The translations under genes and the position numbers were made by a program. A model generated the notes under the pieces. It saw only the letters and a list, made by a program, of their open reading frames with translations, was not told where the DNA came from and searched no databases. 64,000 nucleotides of DNA, from NCBI GenBank assembly GCA_964408735.1, contig CAYPAX010000010.1, forward strand, positions 1 to 64,000, in the 5' to 3' direction. Source of the stretch: UBA7887 sp964408735. Lineage in GTDB: Bacteria > Pseudomonadota > Alphaproteobacteria > UBA7887. Below, piece by piece: positions 52,782 through 62,706 of the stretch. Each line of letters begins with the position of its first letter. Positions within the stretch are counted from its first letter, which is position 1.

Positions 52782-55700
52782 ATGGGCGCGATCGCCAGGC
52801 GCTGGCTGGCGGCCTCGATCTGCCTGGCGCTGGGCGCTTCGGCGGCCGCCGCACAGCTCCTCGATGCGGAGCCGTTCGATGGTGAGCCGCTCATACACGA
52901 AAGCGCGAACCTCGCCGCGACTGCACTCGAGTCTGGCAGTGGCGCCGATGCCGGCCGCCTGATCGACCGCAAGCCAGCGGATGGCTGGACGGGCTCGGCG
53001 CCATTCGACGAGGCGGCGCCGGTCGAGCTGGTTATCGGGCTCGAACCCGCAGCGGCGGTGAGCCACATTCTGTTTCAGCCGCGCCATTGGCAGCGTGGCT
53101 TTCAGGCGCCCGCGACAGTGGAGATATTGATTGCCGATAGTGCCGGCGAATTCGTTTCCGCCGGCACATTCCGGCTCGCCGATGCCCGGGGCTGGCAGCG
53201 CTTGGCGATCGAGGCGCCGGCCACGCGCCAGGTGAAGCTGCGGATTCTGTCCGTACACGGCTCGGGACGGCCGGCCATTGGCGAGGTGGCGTTATTCGGC
53301 CAACCGCCTGAAGCGGAGGCGGTGGAGGTCCCGGAAGACGATACCGCCGAGCCCTTCTACCGCTCGGCCGAAAACGCACTCATGCGGCTCGGCGTGCACG
53401 GCTACCGGACCGTGCCGGACTATCTCGGACAGGCTGCGCCGGCGGGCGAGATCTTCCTGGTGCTGCGCGGCTCGGTCGAAAACCTGTCACAGGATGAGGC
53501 GCTTTCCCTGCCCGAGGTCGAAGGGATAGTCTCGCTGTCGCTCGGGCTGCAAGGCCTGTCGCGCCCGCATGAGGTAAATCGCTTGGGCGCCTATCCGTTT
53601 ACGGGTGCGAAAGTCATAGAGCCCTATGATCTGTGGCCTTTCACGCTGGTATTCGCGGTGCCCGACCCTCTGCCTGAGACAGCCACGCTGATACTTTCGG
53701 GCACTACGGCAAAGGCCCTGGCAGTGCCCATAATCGGCGAGCTATCCGTGCCGACGGCGCCACCACTGGCGGAGGCGGAGAACGCAGACCTGCACCTGGC
53801 CGTGAGTGGTTTCGAGTTCGCCGCGGAGCAAGGTGTTGTGCTGGTTTCCCTGACCGTCGAGCGCTTGGGTGCTGAGTCGATGCTGTTGAGCCTCGCCGAC
53901 TATGCGGTTCTGGTGGAGGACGGGCAATATGTCTATGCACCCAACGACTTGAGCGGGTCGCTGAGCCCGCATTTCTTCAGCCAGCAACGCTACGACCCGG
54001 GCGTCGCGGTGTCGGGACAGCTCGCCTTCCCGGTGCCCGAGGACGCAGAGGCGCTGTCGCTCGTCTTCGTTGCCGCGGACGGGCTGTTGACCTTGCCCTT
54101 CAGGGGCGAAGCCGCCACGCCGCCGGAGCCCCTGGCCAGCGCTGGCAACACCAGCCTGACAGTGGCGTTGTTTGGGGTCGAGCGCGACGAAGACCTGCTG
54201 ACTCTCGACATTTCGCTGGCCCTGTTCGGCGACGATGCGCGGCAAGTCGCAATATTGCGGCCGGCGGACCAAATCGTGCTATCGGGCGAAGGTGGTAGCG
54301 TCTATCCGGTCGAGGCGCAGGCCATGCCGCGGGCCCTGCGATCCGGCGAGCTGTGGCCGTCCCTGCCCAACCGAGGCAGGCTTGGGTTTGCCGTGCCAGA
54401 CACCGTGGCGCTTGAAAGCCTGGTCCTCGAGGTCGGCATCGTCGGCTCGCTGATCGAGCTGCCTGTGGCCGCGGAGGCAGTGGCGGAGCCGATTCCTTTG
54501 AGCCCGAGGGAAGGCGATGTGCTGGTGATCGGCGGGCCCGACGATCAGCAACAATTCGTGCGCGATGCCGAGCGCGGCATAGAGCTGTCGCTGGCGCGCG
54601 CGACCTTCGAGCCGGGCTGGCAGGTGCTGCTCGCCTATCGCGTGGCCGAGGTTGCCGACGGCGCCTGGTTCGGGCTGATGGACGCGGAGGCGCCGCATGG
54701 CGATTCCTCGGTCGCCGATCAGCACGACCTGGACTACGAATATCTCGGCGGCCATCTCCAAGGCACTCGCGCCTTTCCCGCGCCGAACAGGCCGGGGCGC
54801 TACGAATTGCGGCTGCTCGCCAACAACACGGACGGCGCCGAGCTGGCTGTCATCCCCTTCAGCGTCGTGGCGCCGGTCGATCGGCCGGCACCGGTGCCGG
54901 CCGAGATTGGCCATGAAGGGCTGCTGAACATCGCACCCTATCCCTTCGGCAACCAGGCGTCCGGCGGCTACAGCGGCAGCGGCATTCGCATGATCGACGG
55001 GGATACCACCGTCGCCGGCGGCGCCTACGGGCCGATGGGGGAGGAAGCGCCGATCACGGTCACTTTTGCCCGGCCCTATAGTATCGAGCATGTGCGCATT
55101 ACCTATCCGCAGCCGAGCAACGGCTTCTACAAGTACCGCCTTGAGGGCACACGCGATGGCGGCGAGACCTGGGAGCTGGTCGCCGAGCGCACCGATCGCC
55201 CCTATCGCGGCGTGCAGGAGATTGCACTGAGTGGCCAAGTCCTGGGCGGGCTCAGGATCGTTCCTGTCGAGCACACCCTCGGTAGCCATTTCACGGTGCT
55301 GGAGCTGGAAGCCTATACGCGCGACCCGGCACCGCTGAACGGTGTCGCCAGCGCCGTCAACATCCAGCACCTCAGTCGCCGCAACGACGTTGCCGCAGAA
55401 ATTCATGGCGGGCGCATCGTCGAGACCAGCTCCCAGGGTCCTGGCCGGCGCACCGCACAAAGGCTGATCGAAAGCGTGCCCGGCGGGGCGACCTGGTATC
55501 CGGGCGTGCCTGTCGGTCCGCAGCACGTCGTGGTGGCCTTCCGCGACGACCGCGCCACGACAATCGACTCGGTCGCTTTCCGCGCCGACCCAGGGAGCTA
55601 TGGCAGGCACGCGCCGCGCAGCGTCGCCATTGCCGTGCGCACGCCCGCCGGCGAGTGGGTCGAGATCGGCCGCTACGGCACCTTCGAAGGCGGGCACTGG

Positions 55701-58700
55701 CAGAAGATTGCCTTCGGCCCGGTCCTCGCCGACCGCGTGCGCCTCACCTTCGAAGGCAGCTATCTGCCGCCTTACAGCTTTGCCCTGGCCGAGATCGCTG
55801 TTTTCGAAGCCGTCGAGGATCCCGGCCAGTCGATCCTGCCCTTCGGCGGCGAGACCGCGGCGCTGGGGTATAACCTCGCCCGCGATGCGTTTGGCGGCAC
55901 CATGGTCTCGGCCAGCAATGTCGAGTCCGAGTTTGCGGCCCTGGCCCTGATCGACGGAGGCGTCTACGACTGGGGCTGGTACAGCACCGACGTCGCAATG
56001 CCGATGGAGTTCGTGCTGTCGTTCCACCGCAATCGCATGGCCACCATTGGCGGCGTCGCCTTTCACCCCTATGCCCATTTCAATACTTTTCGCCCCATCA
56101 CCGTGGTCGCCCGGCGCATAGAGGTCCTGGTGTCCGAGACCAGTGCGACGAGCGACTTCACCTCGATCGGGGTCTTCAACGTCGATCTCGATTTCAGCCG
56201 CCAGGTGTTTTCCTTCCCGCCCGTGGCGGCAAGTTTCGTCAAGCTGCGCGTGCTCGCCAACCATGGCGGCGGCCAGGTGGCGCTGGGCGAGATCGAGGTG
56301 TTGGAGGCGGTTCAGCCGGGTGCAGAATCGATCCTTGCCGATCGCGATATCGACCTGCTCGACCTGCGCTTCGGCGGCCACGTGGTGATGCAGAAGGGCT
56401 GGTTTCGCGAAGGCCTGATCGACGGCGGCACGGAGACTGGGATTTGGGGGCTCGACGTACCGCCACCGATAGATCTCGTCTTTGGCTTTTACCGCCATCG
56501 CGCCGCGCACGTCGATCGGCTGGTGATAAATCCCGGTGCCGAAGGGCGCGGCAGCGAAGGCTGGGTCAAACGATTCAAGCTCTATCTGTCCGACGACAGC
56601 CCGGTCGACGGCTGGCGCCTGGTCGGCGAGTATGAGCTGGCGCCGGAGCTGCGCGACCAGGTCTTCCGCTTTCCCGAGACCACGGCGCGCTACGTCAAGC
56701 TGAGCCTGCTGGAGAACCACGGCGGCTCCGGTTACGGCTTCGAGCTTGGCGAGGTCGGCATGCCGGAAGTGCGCCGGCCCGGCCTCGGCACCATTCTCAC
56801 CGGCGCGCCGGGCGATCCCGAGGCAGAGGAGACGGCTGAGGTTGGCGGCGGGCGACTGGCCGAGCGTGCCGAGATCGAGCCCAACGGTGAGCTTGGCCAT
56901 GCCACGGCCCTGCCCCTGGCCAGGCCCATCGAGGGTCGCATCGACCCGGCTGACGATGTCGACATCTATCGTGTCGACACGTCGGACGCCGAGTTGCCGG
57001 GTCTCAACGTCATCGTCGAAGAGTCACCCGTGCTCAACGTCGATCTCGAGCTTCTCGACGAGAATGGCGTGCTGATCGACGAACAACCGCTCTACGACCT
57101 TGGCCGCGGCGAGGCACGGCTGACCTGGCAGGTGCCGCAGGGTGTCTATTACCTGACGGTCTCGCGCCCGCTGAGCGCGATTGTCGTGCTCTCCGATCTC
57201 AGCGGCTCTACCGATTCCGTGCGCGGCGACATCACCAGGTCGCTGCTTGCCTTTGCCGAGCAATCGACGCCCTACGAATATGTCTCGATGGTCGGGTTCT
57301 GCAGCTATCTGACCGTGGCGGCCGAGATGAGCCAGGACAAGGACGAGCTGCGCGAGGCCGCCTGGCAGCTCTTCGGCGGCTGCAACGGCACCGGGCTCTA
57401 CCGCGCCATGGACCAGGGCATGGACTGGCTCAACGAGCGCCGCGGCCTGCGCGCCATCCTCATCGTCACCGACGGCGAGGACAGTGCCAACAATAGTGGC
57501 GCTCTGGAAGGGGTCTGGGCCAAGCTGCTCGACAGCGACGTGCGCGTCTATGCCATCGGCTATGGCGGCGCGCTTGACGGCCGCCTTGACGGCATGAACG
57601 GGCGCCAGCTCTTGCGCTCCTGGTCGCACGCCTCCGGCGGTGCCTATTACGAGGCGCCCTCGGGCAGCGCTATCAACGAAGTGACGGCGCAGATCGGCAA
57701 CGCCCTGCGCAAGGTCAGCCACTACCGGCTTGTGGCAAGCGTGCCGCAAGGCGAGGGAGGCTTGAGCGTGAGTGAGGTCGGCGAGAGCGTCGGCGGCGTG
57801 GCGGTGCCCTCGCAGATCGCGCTTATCCTCGATGCCTCGGGCTCCATGCGCGGGCGTGATAGTCAGGGCGAGCGCAAGATGGGCGTCGCCAAGCAAACCA
57901 TGCGGGCGCTGATCGGGCAGTTGCCGGAGCAGACGCGCGTGGGCTTGCGCGTCTACGGCCATCGTCTGCCGCAGGAACCCAAGGCGCGCAGTTGCACGGA
58001 CAGCGAGCTGGTGGTTCCGTTCGGGCCGCTCGACCGCGAGCGTCTGCTTGGCGCGGTCGACGCCATCGCACCGAAGGGCCACACGCCGATCGGCCGCTCT
58101 CTGGCCGCTTTGGGCGAGGACTTCGCCGGCAGCGAGGGGCGAAAGGTGGTGATCCTGGTCACCGACGGCAAGGAGACCTGCAACACCGAGCCAGACGATC
58201 CGCTCTATCCGCCGACGGTCGTGCAATCGCTGCTCGATTCCGGGCTGGAGATAAAGGTCGACGTCATCGGCTTCGACATTGGCGAAAGCGAGACACGGGA
58301 GTTCCTGCGCCAGATCGCCGATACCGGCGGCGGGCTCTATTTCGACGCTTCGGATGCCGGCGGCCTGGCCGAAGCTTTGGAAGAGGCGGTGCGGGCGGAG
58401 TTCGAAGTGGCCGACAGTGCCGGCAGCCTGGTCGCCGAAGGCCGCGTCGGCGAGCCCGCACTGCGATTGCCTGAGGGCCTTTATCAGGTCGCCCTGGCAG
58501 TTGCGCCGCCGCTCGAGATCGCCGATGTCGCGGTGCTGCCGGATCAGGAAACGCGCCTCACCCTCGACAAGGAGGGCACGCGCATCGGCGTCGCCCGCGA
58601 CGTCGTGCCCTTGGCCGCGCCTGAGCCCGAGCCGGTCGCGGTGGTGGTGCCGCCGGCGGAGCCCGATGCCGTGACGGAGGCGCAGGTGGCCGCTCTGCTG

Positions 58701-59411
58701 CGCGAAGGCGTGGCATTGTTCGCTGCGCAGAAGCTCACCACGCCCGAGGGCGAGGCGGCGGTCGATCGTTTCCGCGCCGTGCTCGCGTTGCAACCCGGCA
58801 ACGCCCAGGCGTTGGCGGGCCTGCGGCGCATCGCCGATACTTATGCCGGCTGGGCGGAAACGAATCTCGCGCGCGGCAACGCGGCCAAGGCGGCCGACTA
58901 TCTCGCCCGTGCCGTTTCCGTCGACAACCAACGCGCAGACCTCCATGCCCGCCATGGCGATGCTCTGTTCGCCGCGGGACACCTCGATGCCGCCGAGGCC
59001 GCCTACCGGCAGGCGCTGGCATTGGAGCCTGGATTTCCCGCCGCCGTAAGCGGACTGGCGGCGATCGTGGCGCCGATGCCTGAGCCGGAACCGGAGCCCG
59101 TGTCCGTGGCCCTCGAAGGGCTGCCGGAAGTGCTGGATACCGGCACTCTGGTCATTGCGGGACAAGTCATTCGTCTGCTAGGGGTCGAAGGCGAGGATGG
59201 TGCACCGGCGATAGGCCTGCGTGGCTATATCGGCTCCCGCACCGTCTTCTGCCTGCCTGCGGGTGAGCGCTATCGCTGCCGCATGGGCGACTTCGATCTC
59301 TCGCAGGTGGTCCTCTACAACGGTGGTGGTCGTGCCAGCGCGGACGCGCCGGACGCGCTACGCGAGGCCGAGGCCCGCGCCCGCTCGGCAAAGGTCGGCA
59401 TCTGGCGTTGA
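52782..59411 (+). CDS. Giant exported discoidin/vWA/TPR/SNase-like protein
   Basis: A 2209-residue protein with a signal peptide (WLAASICLALGASAAAA). F5/8 type C-like domains occur at about 30-175, 716-849, 860-1012, 1030-1177 and 1191-1330. A beta-rich region spans 190-590, and a PPC-like domain (EIEPNGELGHAT) 1363-1463. vWA domains are at about 1465-1647 (DLSGSTDS) and 1679-1873 (MIDAS DASGSM). TPR-like repeats lie at 1970-2093. The last 90 residues resemble a staphylococcal-nuclease fold (VIRLLGVEG, ARARSAKVGIWR) without a clear catalytic set. No C-terminal anchor is seen. Probably a surface or periplasmic adhesion or scaffold protein. Confidence 0.75.
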   Translation: MGAIARRWLAASICLALGASAAAAQLLDAEPFDGEPLIHESANLAATALESGSGADAGRLIDRKPADGWTGSAPFDEAAPVELVIGLEPAAAVSHILFQPRHWQRGFQAPATVEILIADSAGEFVSAGTFRLADARGWQRLAIEAPATRQVKLRILSVHGSGRPAIGEVALFGQPPEAEAVEVPEDDTAEPFYRSAENALMRLGVHGYRTVPDYLGQAAPAGEIFLVLRGSVENLSQDEALSLPEVEGIVSLSLGLQGLSRPHEVNRLGAYPFTGAKVIEPYDLWPFTLVFAVPDPLPETATLILSGTTAKALAVPIIGELSVPTAPPLAEAENADLHLAVSGFEFAAEQGVVLVSLTVERLGAESMLLSLADYAVLVEDGQYVYAPNDLSGSLSPHFFSQQRYDPGVAVSGQLAFPVPEDAEALSLVFVAADGLLTLPFRGEAATPPEPLASAGNTSLTVALFGVERDEDLLTLDISLALFGDDARQVAILRPADQIVLSGEGGSVYPVEAQAMPRALRSGELWPSLPNRGRLGFAVPDTVALESLVLEVGIVGSLIELPVAAEAVAEPIPLSPREGDVLVIGGPDDQQQFVRDAERGIELSLARATFEPGWQVLLAYRVAEVADGAWFGLMDAEAPHGDSSVADQHDLDYEYLGGHLQGTRAFPAPNRPGRYELRLLANNTDGAELAVIPFSVVAPVDRPAPVPAEIGHEGLLNIAPYPFGNQASGGYSGSGIRMIDGDTTVAGGAYGPMGEEAPITVTFARPYSIEHVRITYPQPSNGFYKYRLEGTRDGGETWELVAERTDRPYRGVQEIALSGQVLGGLRIVPVEHTLGSHFTVLELEAYTRDPAPLNGVASAVNIQHLSRRNDVAAEIHGGRIVETSSQGPGRRTAQRLIESVPGGATWYPGVPVGPQHVVVAFRDDRATTIDSVAFRADPGSYGRHAPRSVAIAVRTPAGEWVEIGRYGTFEGGHWQKIAFGPVLADRVRLTFEGSYLPPYSFALAEIAVFEAVEDPGQSILPFGGETAALGYNLARDAFGGTMVSASNVESEFAALALIDGGVYDWGWYSTDVAMPMEFVLSFHRNRMATIGGVAFHPYAHFNTFRPITVVARRIEVLVSETSATSDFTSIGVFNVDLDFSRQVFSFPPVAASFVKLRVLANHGGGQVALGEIEVLEAVQPGAESILADRDIDLLDLRFGGHVVMQKGWFREGLIDGGTETGIWGLDVPPPIDLVFGFYRHRAAHVDRLVINPGAEGRGSEGWVKRFKLYLSDDSPVDGWRLVGEYELAPELRDQVFRFPETTARYVKLSLLENHGGSGYGFELGEVGMPEVRRPGLGTILTGAPGDPEAEETAEVGGGRLAERAEIEPNGELGHATALPLARPIEGRIDPADDVDIYRVDTSDAELPGLNVIVEESPVLNVDLELLDENGVLIDEQPLYDLGRGEARLTWQVPQGVYYLTVSRPLSAIVVLSDLSGSTDSVRGDITRSLLAFAEQSTPYEYVSMVGFCSYLTVAAEMSQDKDELREAAWQLFGGCNGTGLYRAMDQGMDWLNERRGLRAILIVTDGEDSANNSGALEGVWAKLLDSDVRVYAIGYGGALDGRLDGMNGRQLLRSWSHASGGAYYEAPSGSAINEVTAQIGNALRKVSHYRLVASVPQGEGGLSVSEVGESVGGVAVPSQIALILDASGSMRGRDSQGERKMGVAKQTMRALIGQLPEQTRVGLRVYGHRLPQEPKARSCTDSELVVPFGPLDRERLLGAVDAIAPKGHTPIGRSLAALGEDFAGSEGRKVVILVTDGKETCNTEPDDPLYPPTVVQSLLDSGLEIKVDVIGFDIGESETREFLRQIADTGGGLYFDASDAGGLAEALEEAVRAEFEVADSAGSLVAEGRVGEPALRLPEGLYQVALAVAPPLEIADVAVLPDQETRLTLDKEGTRIGVARDVVPLAAPEPEPVAVVVPPAEPDAVTEAQVAALLREGVALFAAQKLTTPEGEAAVDRFRAVLALQPGNAQALAGLRRIADTYAGWAETNLARGNAAKAADYLARAVSVDNQRADLHARHGDALFAAGHLDAAEAAYRQALALEPGFPAAVSGLAAIVAPMPEPEPEPVSVALEGLPEVLDTGTLVIAGQVIRLLGVEGEDGAPAIGLRGYIGSRTVFCLPAGERYRCRMGDFDLSQVVLYNGGGRASADAPDALREAEARARSAKVGIWR

Positions 59412-59423
59412 GATTGTTTTAGG

Positions 59424-59445
59424 GGTTGTGAACCACTTCACAGCC
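59424..59445. terminator. Weak hairpin after the giant gene
   Basis: GGTTGTGAA-CCAC-TTCACAGCC forms a 9-bp stem with one G-T pair, 12 bp after the stop at 59411. There is no T-run on either strand, so termination is only a suggestion. The rest of the 151-bp gap to 59562 shows nothing I can name. Confidence 0.3.
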
Positions 59446-59562
59446 GCCAGCCGGCACTAATGTTCTTATGACGTTGCGGCGACCGACCCCATCCGGTTGC
59501 GCATCGGGAAACGTCCCGGACGGCGGCCTTTCTCCCAGAATTGGTCGTCGTTTGGGACGTCC

Positions 59563-60768
59563 TCATTTCATGATAGCTTGGCTCACCAAGTTGCGCAGCA
59601 TCATGCGGTAGTGGCTGCGCTGGGCGACGCTTTGCATCATGTAGACCACCACCATCTCGTTGGCCGGATCGATCCAGAAATAGGTGCCGGCGTAACCGCC
59701 CCAGAAATAATCGCCGACCGAGCCCGGCCAGCGTGACAGACCGGCGTCGGTGCGCACGGCGAAGCCGAGGCCGAAGCCATAGCCTGGGCCGGGCAGGTAG
59801 ACCGTGCCGCCACGGCTGATATCGCCGAGGTGGTCGCTGCTCATATAGGCCACCGTCTCGGGGCCGAGAACGCGGGCGCCGTCGAGGCTGCCGCCTTCGA
59901 GCATCATCTGGCAGAAGCGGGCATAGTCCATCACCGTCGAGACCATGCCGTGGCCGCCGGCCAGCATAGGCGGCGGTGCCGTGATGTCGATCAGCGTGCC
60001 GCTGAGCGGCTCGGCAACGCGATGGCGCTCGCTTTCCGGCACCCAGAAGCCGCTATCGGTCATGCCGAGCGGCGCCAGCACGCGCTCGTGCACATAGGCA
60101 TCGAGCGCACTGCCGGATGCCGCCTCGACCAGGGCGCCGAGCACGTCGGTGGAGCGCCCGTAGTCCCATACCGTGCCCGGCTGGTAGAGCAGGGGCAGCT
60201 GCGCCATTCGGTCAGCGTATTCGGCAATGCTCATGTCGTGCTCGAATTCGGCCATGCCCGCCTGTTTGTAGAGGTCCTTGACCGCGCCCGAACCGATGAA
60301 GGCATAGGTAAGGCCGGAGGTGTGGCGCAGCAGGTCCTGCACCGTGATGGCGCGTGCCGCGGGTGCGAAGTCCGGGCCGACGCGCATGCCCTTGAAGGCC
60401 GGCAGGTGAACCGAGATCGGCTGCGACAGGTACAGCTTCGCCTCTTCGTGCAGGGTCATGGCGGCGACGCTGACGATAGGCTTGGTCATGGAATAGATGC
60501 GGAAGATGGCGTCCTTCGGCATCGGCTCTCCGGCCGCCTTGTCGCGGTAGCCGAAGGCCTCGTAATAGGCGATGCCGCCACGCCTGGCCACCAGTACTAC
60601 GGCGCCGGGAATCTCGCCGGCATCGACGCCGGCTTGAAGGGTCTCGCCGATGCGCGCCAGGCGCTCGCCGGAAAGGCCGACGGATTCCGGCGAGACAGGC
60701 GACAGGCTCTCGGCGACGGCAGGGAGGGCCCAGACGAAGGCCAGTATGAGTAGGAGTCTTTTTGTCAT
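59563..60768 (-). CDS. Exported serine hydrolase, class C beta-lactamase family
   Basis: A 401-residue protein with a signal peptide (LLLILAFVWALPAVAES). The SxxK nucleophile is Ser93-Lys96 (YSMTKP). The second motif is YGR (WDYGRSTD) where class C enzymes have YxN, and the third region is GGYAGTYFW in place of KTG. This is the EstB/FmtA-like esterase or D-aminopeptidase group more than a true beta-lactamase. ATG 60768 follows GAGG; an in-frame TTG lies 6 bp upstream. It starts 8 bp after the cupin gene stop. Confidence 0.83.
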   Translation of the reverse strand: MTKRLLLILAFVWALPAVAESLSPVSPESVGLSGERLARIGETLQAGVDAGEIPGAVVLVARRGGIAYYEAFGYRDKAAGEPMPKDAIFRIYSMTKPIVSVAAMTLHEEAKLYLSQPISVHLPAFKGMRVGPDFAPAARAITVQDLLRHTSGLTYAFIGSGAVKDLYKQAGMAEFEHDMSIAEYADRMAQLPLLYQPGTVWDYGRSTDVLGALVEAASGSALDAYVHERVLAPLGMTDSGFWVPESERHRVAEPLSGTLIDITAPPPMLAGGHGMVSTVMDYARFCQMMLEGGSLDGARVLGPETVAYMSSDHLGDISRGGTVYLPGPGYGFGLGFAVRTDAGLSRWPGSVGDYFWGGYAGTYFWIDPANEMVVVYMMQSVAQRSHYRMMLRNLVSQAIMK

Positions 60769-60776
60769 GACCAACC

Positions 60777-61160
60777 TCAGTCCCAGGTCTTGCGCGGGGG
60801 CGATTTGATTTCGATTTGTACGCTATCTTCGAGCGCTTCGTGGCGGTGCGGCACGCCGGCCGGATGAATCCAGGAATCGCCAGCTTCGGCAACGAAGCTC
60901 TCGCCGTCGATCTCGACCCGCAGCTGGCCGCTGATCAGGTAGCATATCGATTCGTGGTCCGCGTGGCTGTGCAGCGGGTCGACCAGTCCCTGCTTGCGCT
61001 CGAGGCGCATCAGCAGCATGTCGTCGCCCACCAACAGCGGCGCGACGGCAAGGCCTTGCGGCTGCGCAGCACCCTCCAGGCTTCGCACTGGATCCATTGG
61101 CACGCTGCCGGCCGGCACGAAACGGCCTGGGCTTGGCGGCGGTACGCGGTCTTCACTCAT
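60777..61160 (-). CDS. Cupin-domain protein
   Basis: A 127-residue cupin. HSHADHESICYLISG supplies the His/Glu metal ligands and HPAGVPHRHEAL the distal His. It overlaps the nitronate-monooxygenase-like gene by 4 bp (ATGA-type) and runs into the serine hydrolase, suggesting one transcript. The ligand is unknown. Confidence 0.8.
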   Translation of the reverse strand: MSEDRVPPPSPGRFVPAGSVPMDPVRSLEGAAQPQGLAVAPLLVGDDMLLMRLERKQGLVDPLHSHADHESICYLISGQLRVEIDGESFVAEAGDSWIHPAGVPHRHEALEDSVQIEIKSPPRKTWD

Positions 61161-62215
61161 GAGCGGGCCTCGAAAATCGCTTTCGTTTCCTCGACCAGCA
61201 GCGCGACCAGATCGCCGGCCGGCAGGGATCGGTTCAAGGCGCCGGCCTGACCCGACCAGAGCGCATGGAACTCGCTGCTGCCGGCCTTTGCGGCGGCGAC
61301 GGACAGCGGCCCCGACATTTGCAGTTGGGCAGGAAAGGCGACGGGCTCGGAATCGGCCATCTCGTCGAGATAGCGATTGACGATGCCGCGCGCCGGCCGG
61401 CCGCTGGTGGCTCGGGTCAGGCGTGTTTCGCGACCCTCGGTCAGGGCTGCGCGATGGCGTGGGTTGATACCGGCCTCTGGCGTCGACATGAAGGCGGTGC
61501 CTATCTGGACGCCGGCGGCGCCGAGCGCGAACGAGGCCGCGATACCGCGTCCGTCAGCGATGCCGCCCGCCGCAATCACTGGCACGTCCACCGCATCCAC
61601 CACGCGCGGCACCAGCGCCATGGTGCCGATCTCGCCCGAAGACATGGGCCCGGCAAAGGTGCCGCGATGGCCGCCGGCCTCGAAGCCCTGGGCGATGATC
61701 GCGTCGGCACCGGCCTCTTCCAGCCACACCGCTTCCACGACAGTCGTCGCCGACGAGAGCACTACCGATCCGGCTGCCTTGAGGGCGGCTACCGCGTCCG
61801 CCTCGGGCAGGCCGAAATGAAAGCTTACGACGCGGGGTGCCAGTTCCAGCACCACCTCGAGCTTGGCATCGTCGAAGCCCGGGCCCTCCGGTTTCACGTG
61901 CGGCACTGGCCCAAGCTCGAACTCCGCATAGTAAGGTGCCAGGCGCTCGCGCATGCGCGCCGCCACCGCCTCGTCGATGACGGGCGCCGGGTGGCAGAAG
62001 AAATTGAGGTTGATGGTGCCGTTGGTGGCGGCCCGCGTCTTGCCCACCTGTTCGCGCAGCATGTCCGCCGACATCCTGGCGCAGCCGAGCGAGCCGAGAC
62101 CGCCAGCATTGGCCACTGCCGCGGCCATCTCGGCTGTCGAGGCGCCGGCCATCGGCGCCTGGATGATCGGGTGGCTGACGCCCAGAAGCTCGCTCAGGTC
62201 ATGGCGTGGCCACAT
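61157..62215 (-). CDS. Nitronate monooxygenase-like FMN protein
   Basis: A 352-residue TIM-barrel flavoprotein of the NMO/2-nitropropane dioxygenase family. PIIQAPMAGAST at the N-terminus and AGGIADGRGIAASFALGAAGVQIGTAF near the phosphate site are diagnostic, and AQGFEAGGHRG marks the substrate loop with its His. It oxidises nitronates or related compounds. The start at 62215 is 8 bp after the DUF6524-like gene stop, so it is part of a minus-strand set 62640-59563. Confidence 0.86.
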   Translation of the reverse strand: MWPRHDLSELLGVSHPIIQAPMAGASTAEMAAAVANAGGLGSLGCARMSADMLREQVGKTRAATNGTINLNFFCHPAPVIDEAVAARMRERLAPYYAEFELGPVPHVKPEGPGFDDAKLEVVLELAPRVVSFHFGLPEADAVAALKAAGSVVLSSATTVVEAVWLEEAGADAIIAQGFEAGGHRGTFAGPMSSGEIGTMALVPRVVDAVDVPVIAAGGIADGRGIAASFALGAAGVQIGTAFMSTPEAGINPRHRAALTEGRETRLTRATSGRPARGIVNRYLDEMADSEPVAFPAQLQMSGPLSVAAAKAGSSEFHALWSGQAGALNRSLPAGDLVALLVEETKAIFEARS

Positions 62216-62223
62216 GGCAGCGC

Positions 62224-62640
62224 CTATTCGTCGACGACGTCGGTATCCATCTGGCCGCTGATGCGCCGGCGGATGTGCGACCAGGACATGCCGACCGCGA
62301 GGATTGTCGCCAGGACGATAAGGCCGACATAGGTCATGGCGCTGACATTCTCGACATCGAGCATGCCGTTATCGATCATCAGCCAGACCATCACGCCAAA
62401 GAACGCAATGGCGAGCGCCGTACCGACGGCGCCTATCGAGCGCCAGGTGGCGCGCAGGAAAACGATATAGACGATCAGCAGGGCCAGGCCGACGAGGATC
62501 TTGAAGGGAATGCTGCCGCCCTCGGAGGTGGCCCAGTGATAGAACGAGGTCTCACTGGGATTGAAGGTGCCGAACACCAGCACCATTGCCGCCACCCAGC
62601 GGATCGCGAAACTGCTCGCATTGAATCCCCGTACCGCCAT
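62224..62640 (-). CDS. Small membrane protein, DUF6524-like
   Basis: A 138-residue protein with four hydrophobic helices (FAIRWVAAMVLVFGTF, ILVGLALLIVYIVFL, LAIAFFGVMVWLMI, MTYVGLIVLATILAVG) and a basic-then-acidic C-terminus (IRRRISG, DTDVVDE). NPSETSFYHW after helix 1 is the feature I link with DUF6524. Function unknown; it leads the set with the NMO-like gene. Confidence 0.65.
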   Translation of the reverse strand: MAVRGFNASSFAIRWVAAMVLVFGTFNPSETSFYHWATSEGGSIPFKILVGLALLIVYIVFLRATWRSIGAVGTALAIAFFGVMVWLMIDNGMLDVENVSAMTYVGLIVLATILAVGMSWSHIRRRISGQMDTDVVDE

Positions 62641-62706
62641 GGTCTCGCCCCTCCAATGAATATGTCCTGAAGCCTAACGCGCAGGCAGGCCTTGGCGCAA
62701 GCAGCG

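Noticed and set aside
54279..56900. 873-codon open frame antisense to the giant gene (and another of 713 codons at 57024-59165)
   Set aside because: Both mirror the codon bias of the sense gene and encode low-complexity His/Arg/Gly-rich sequence without family motifs.
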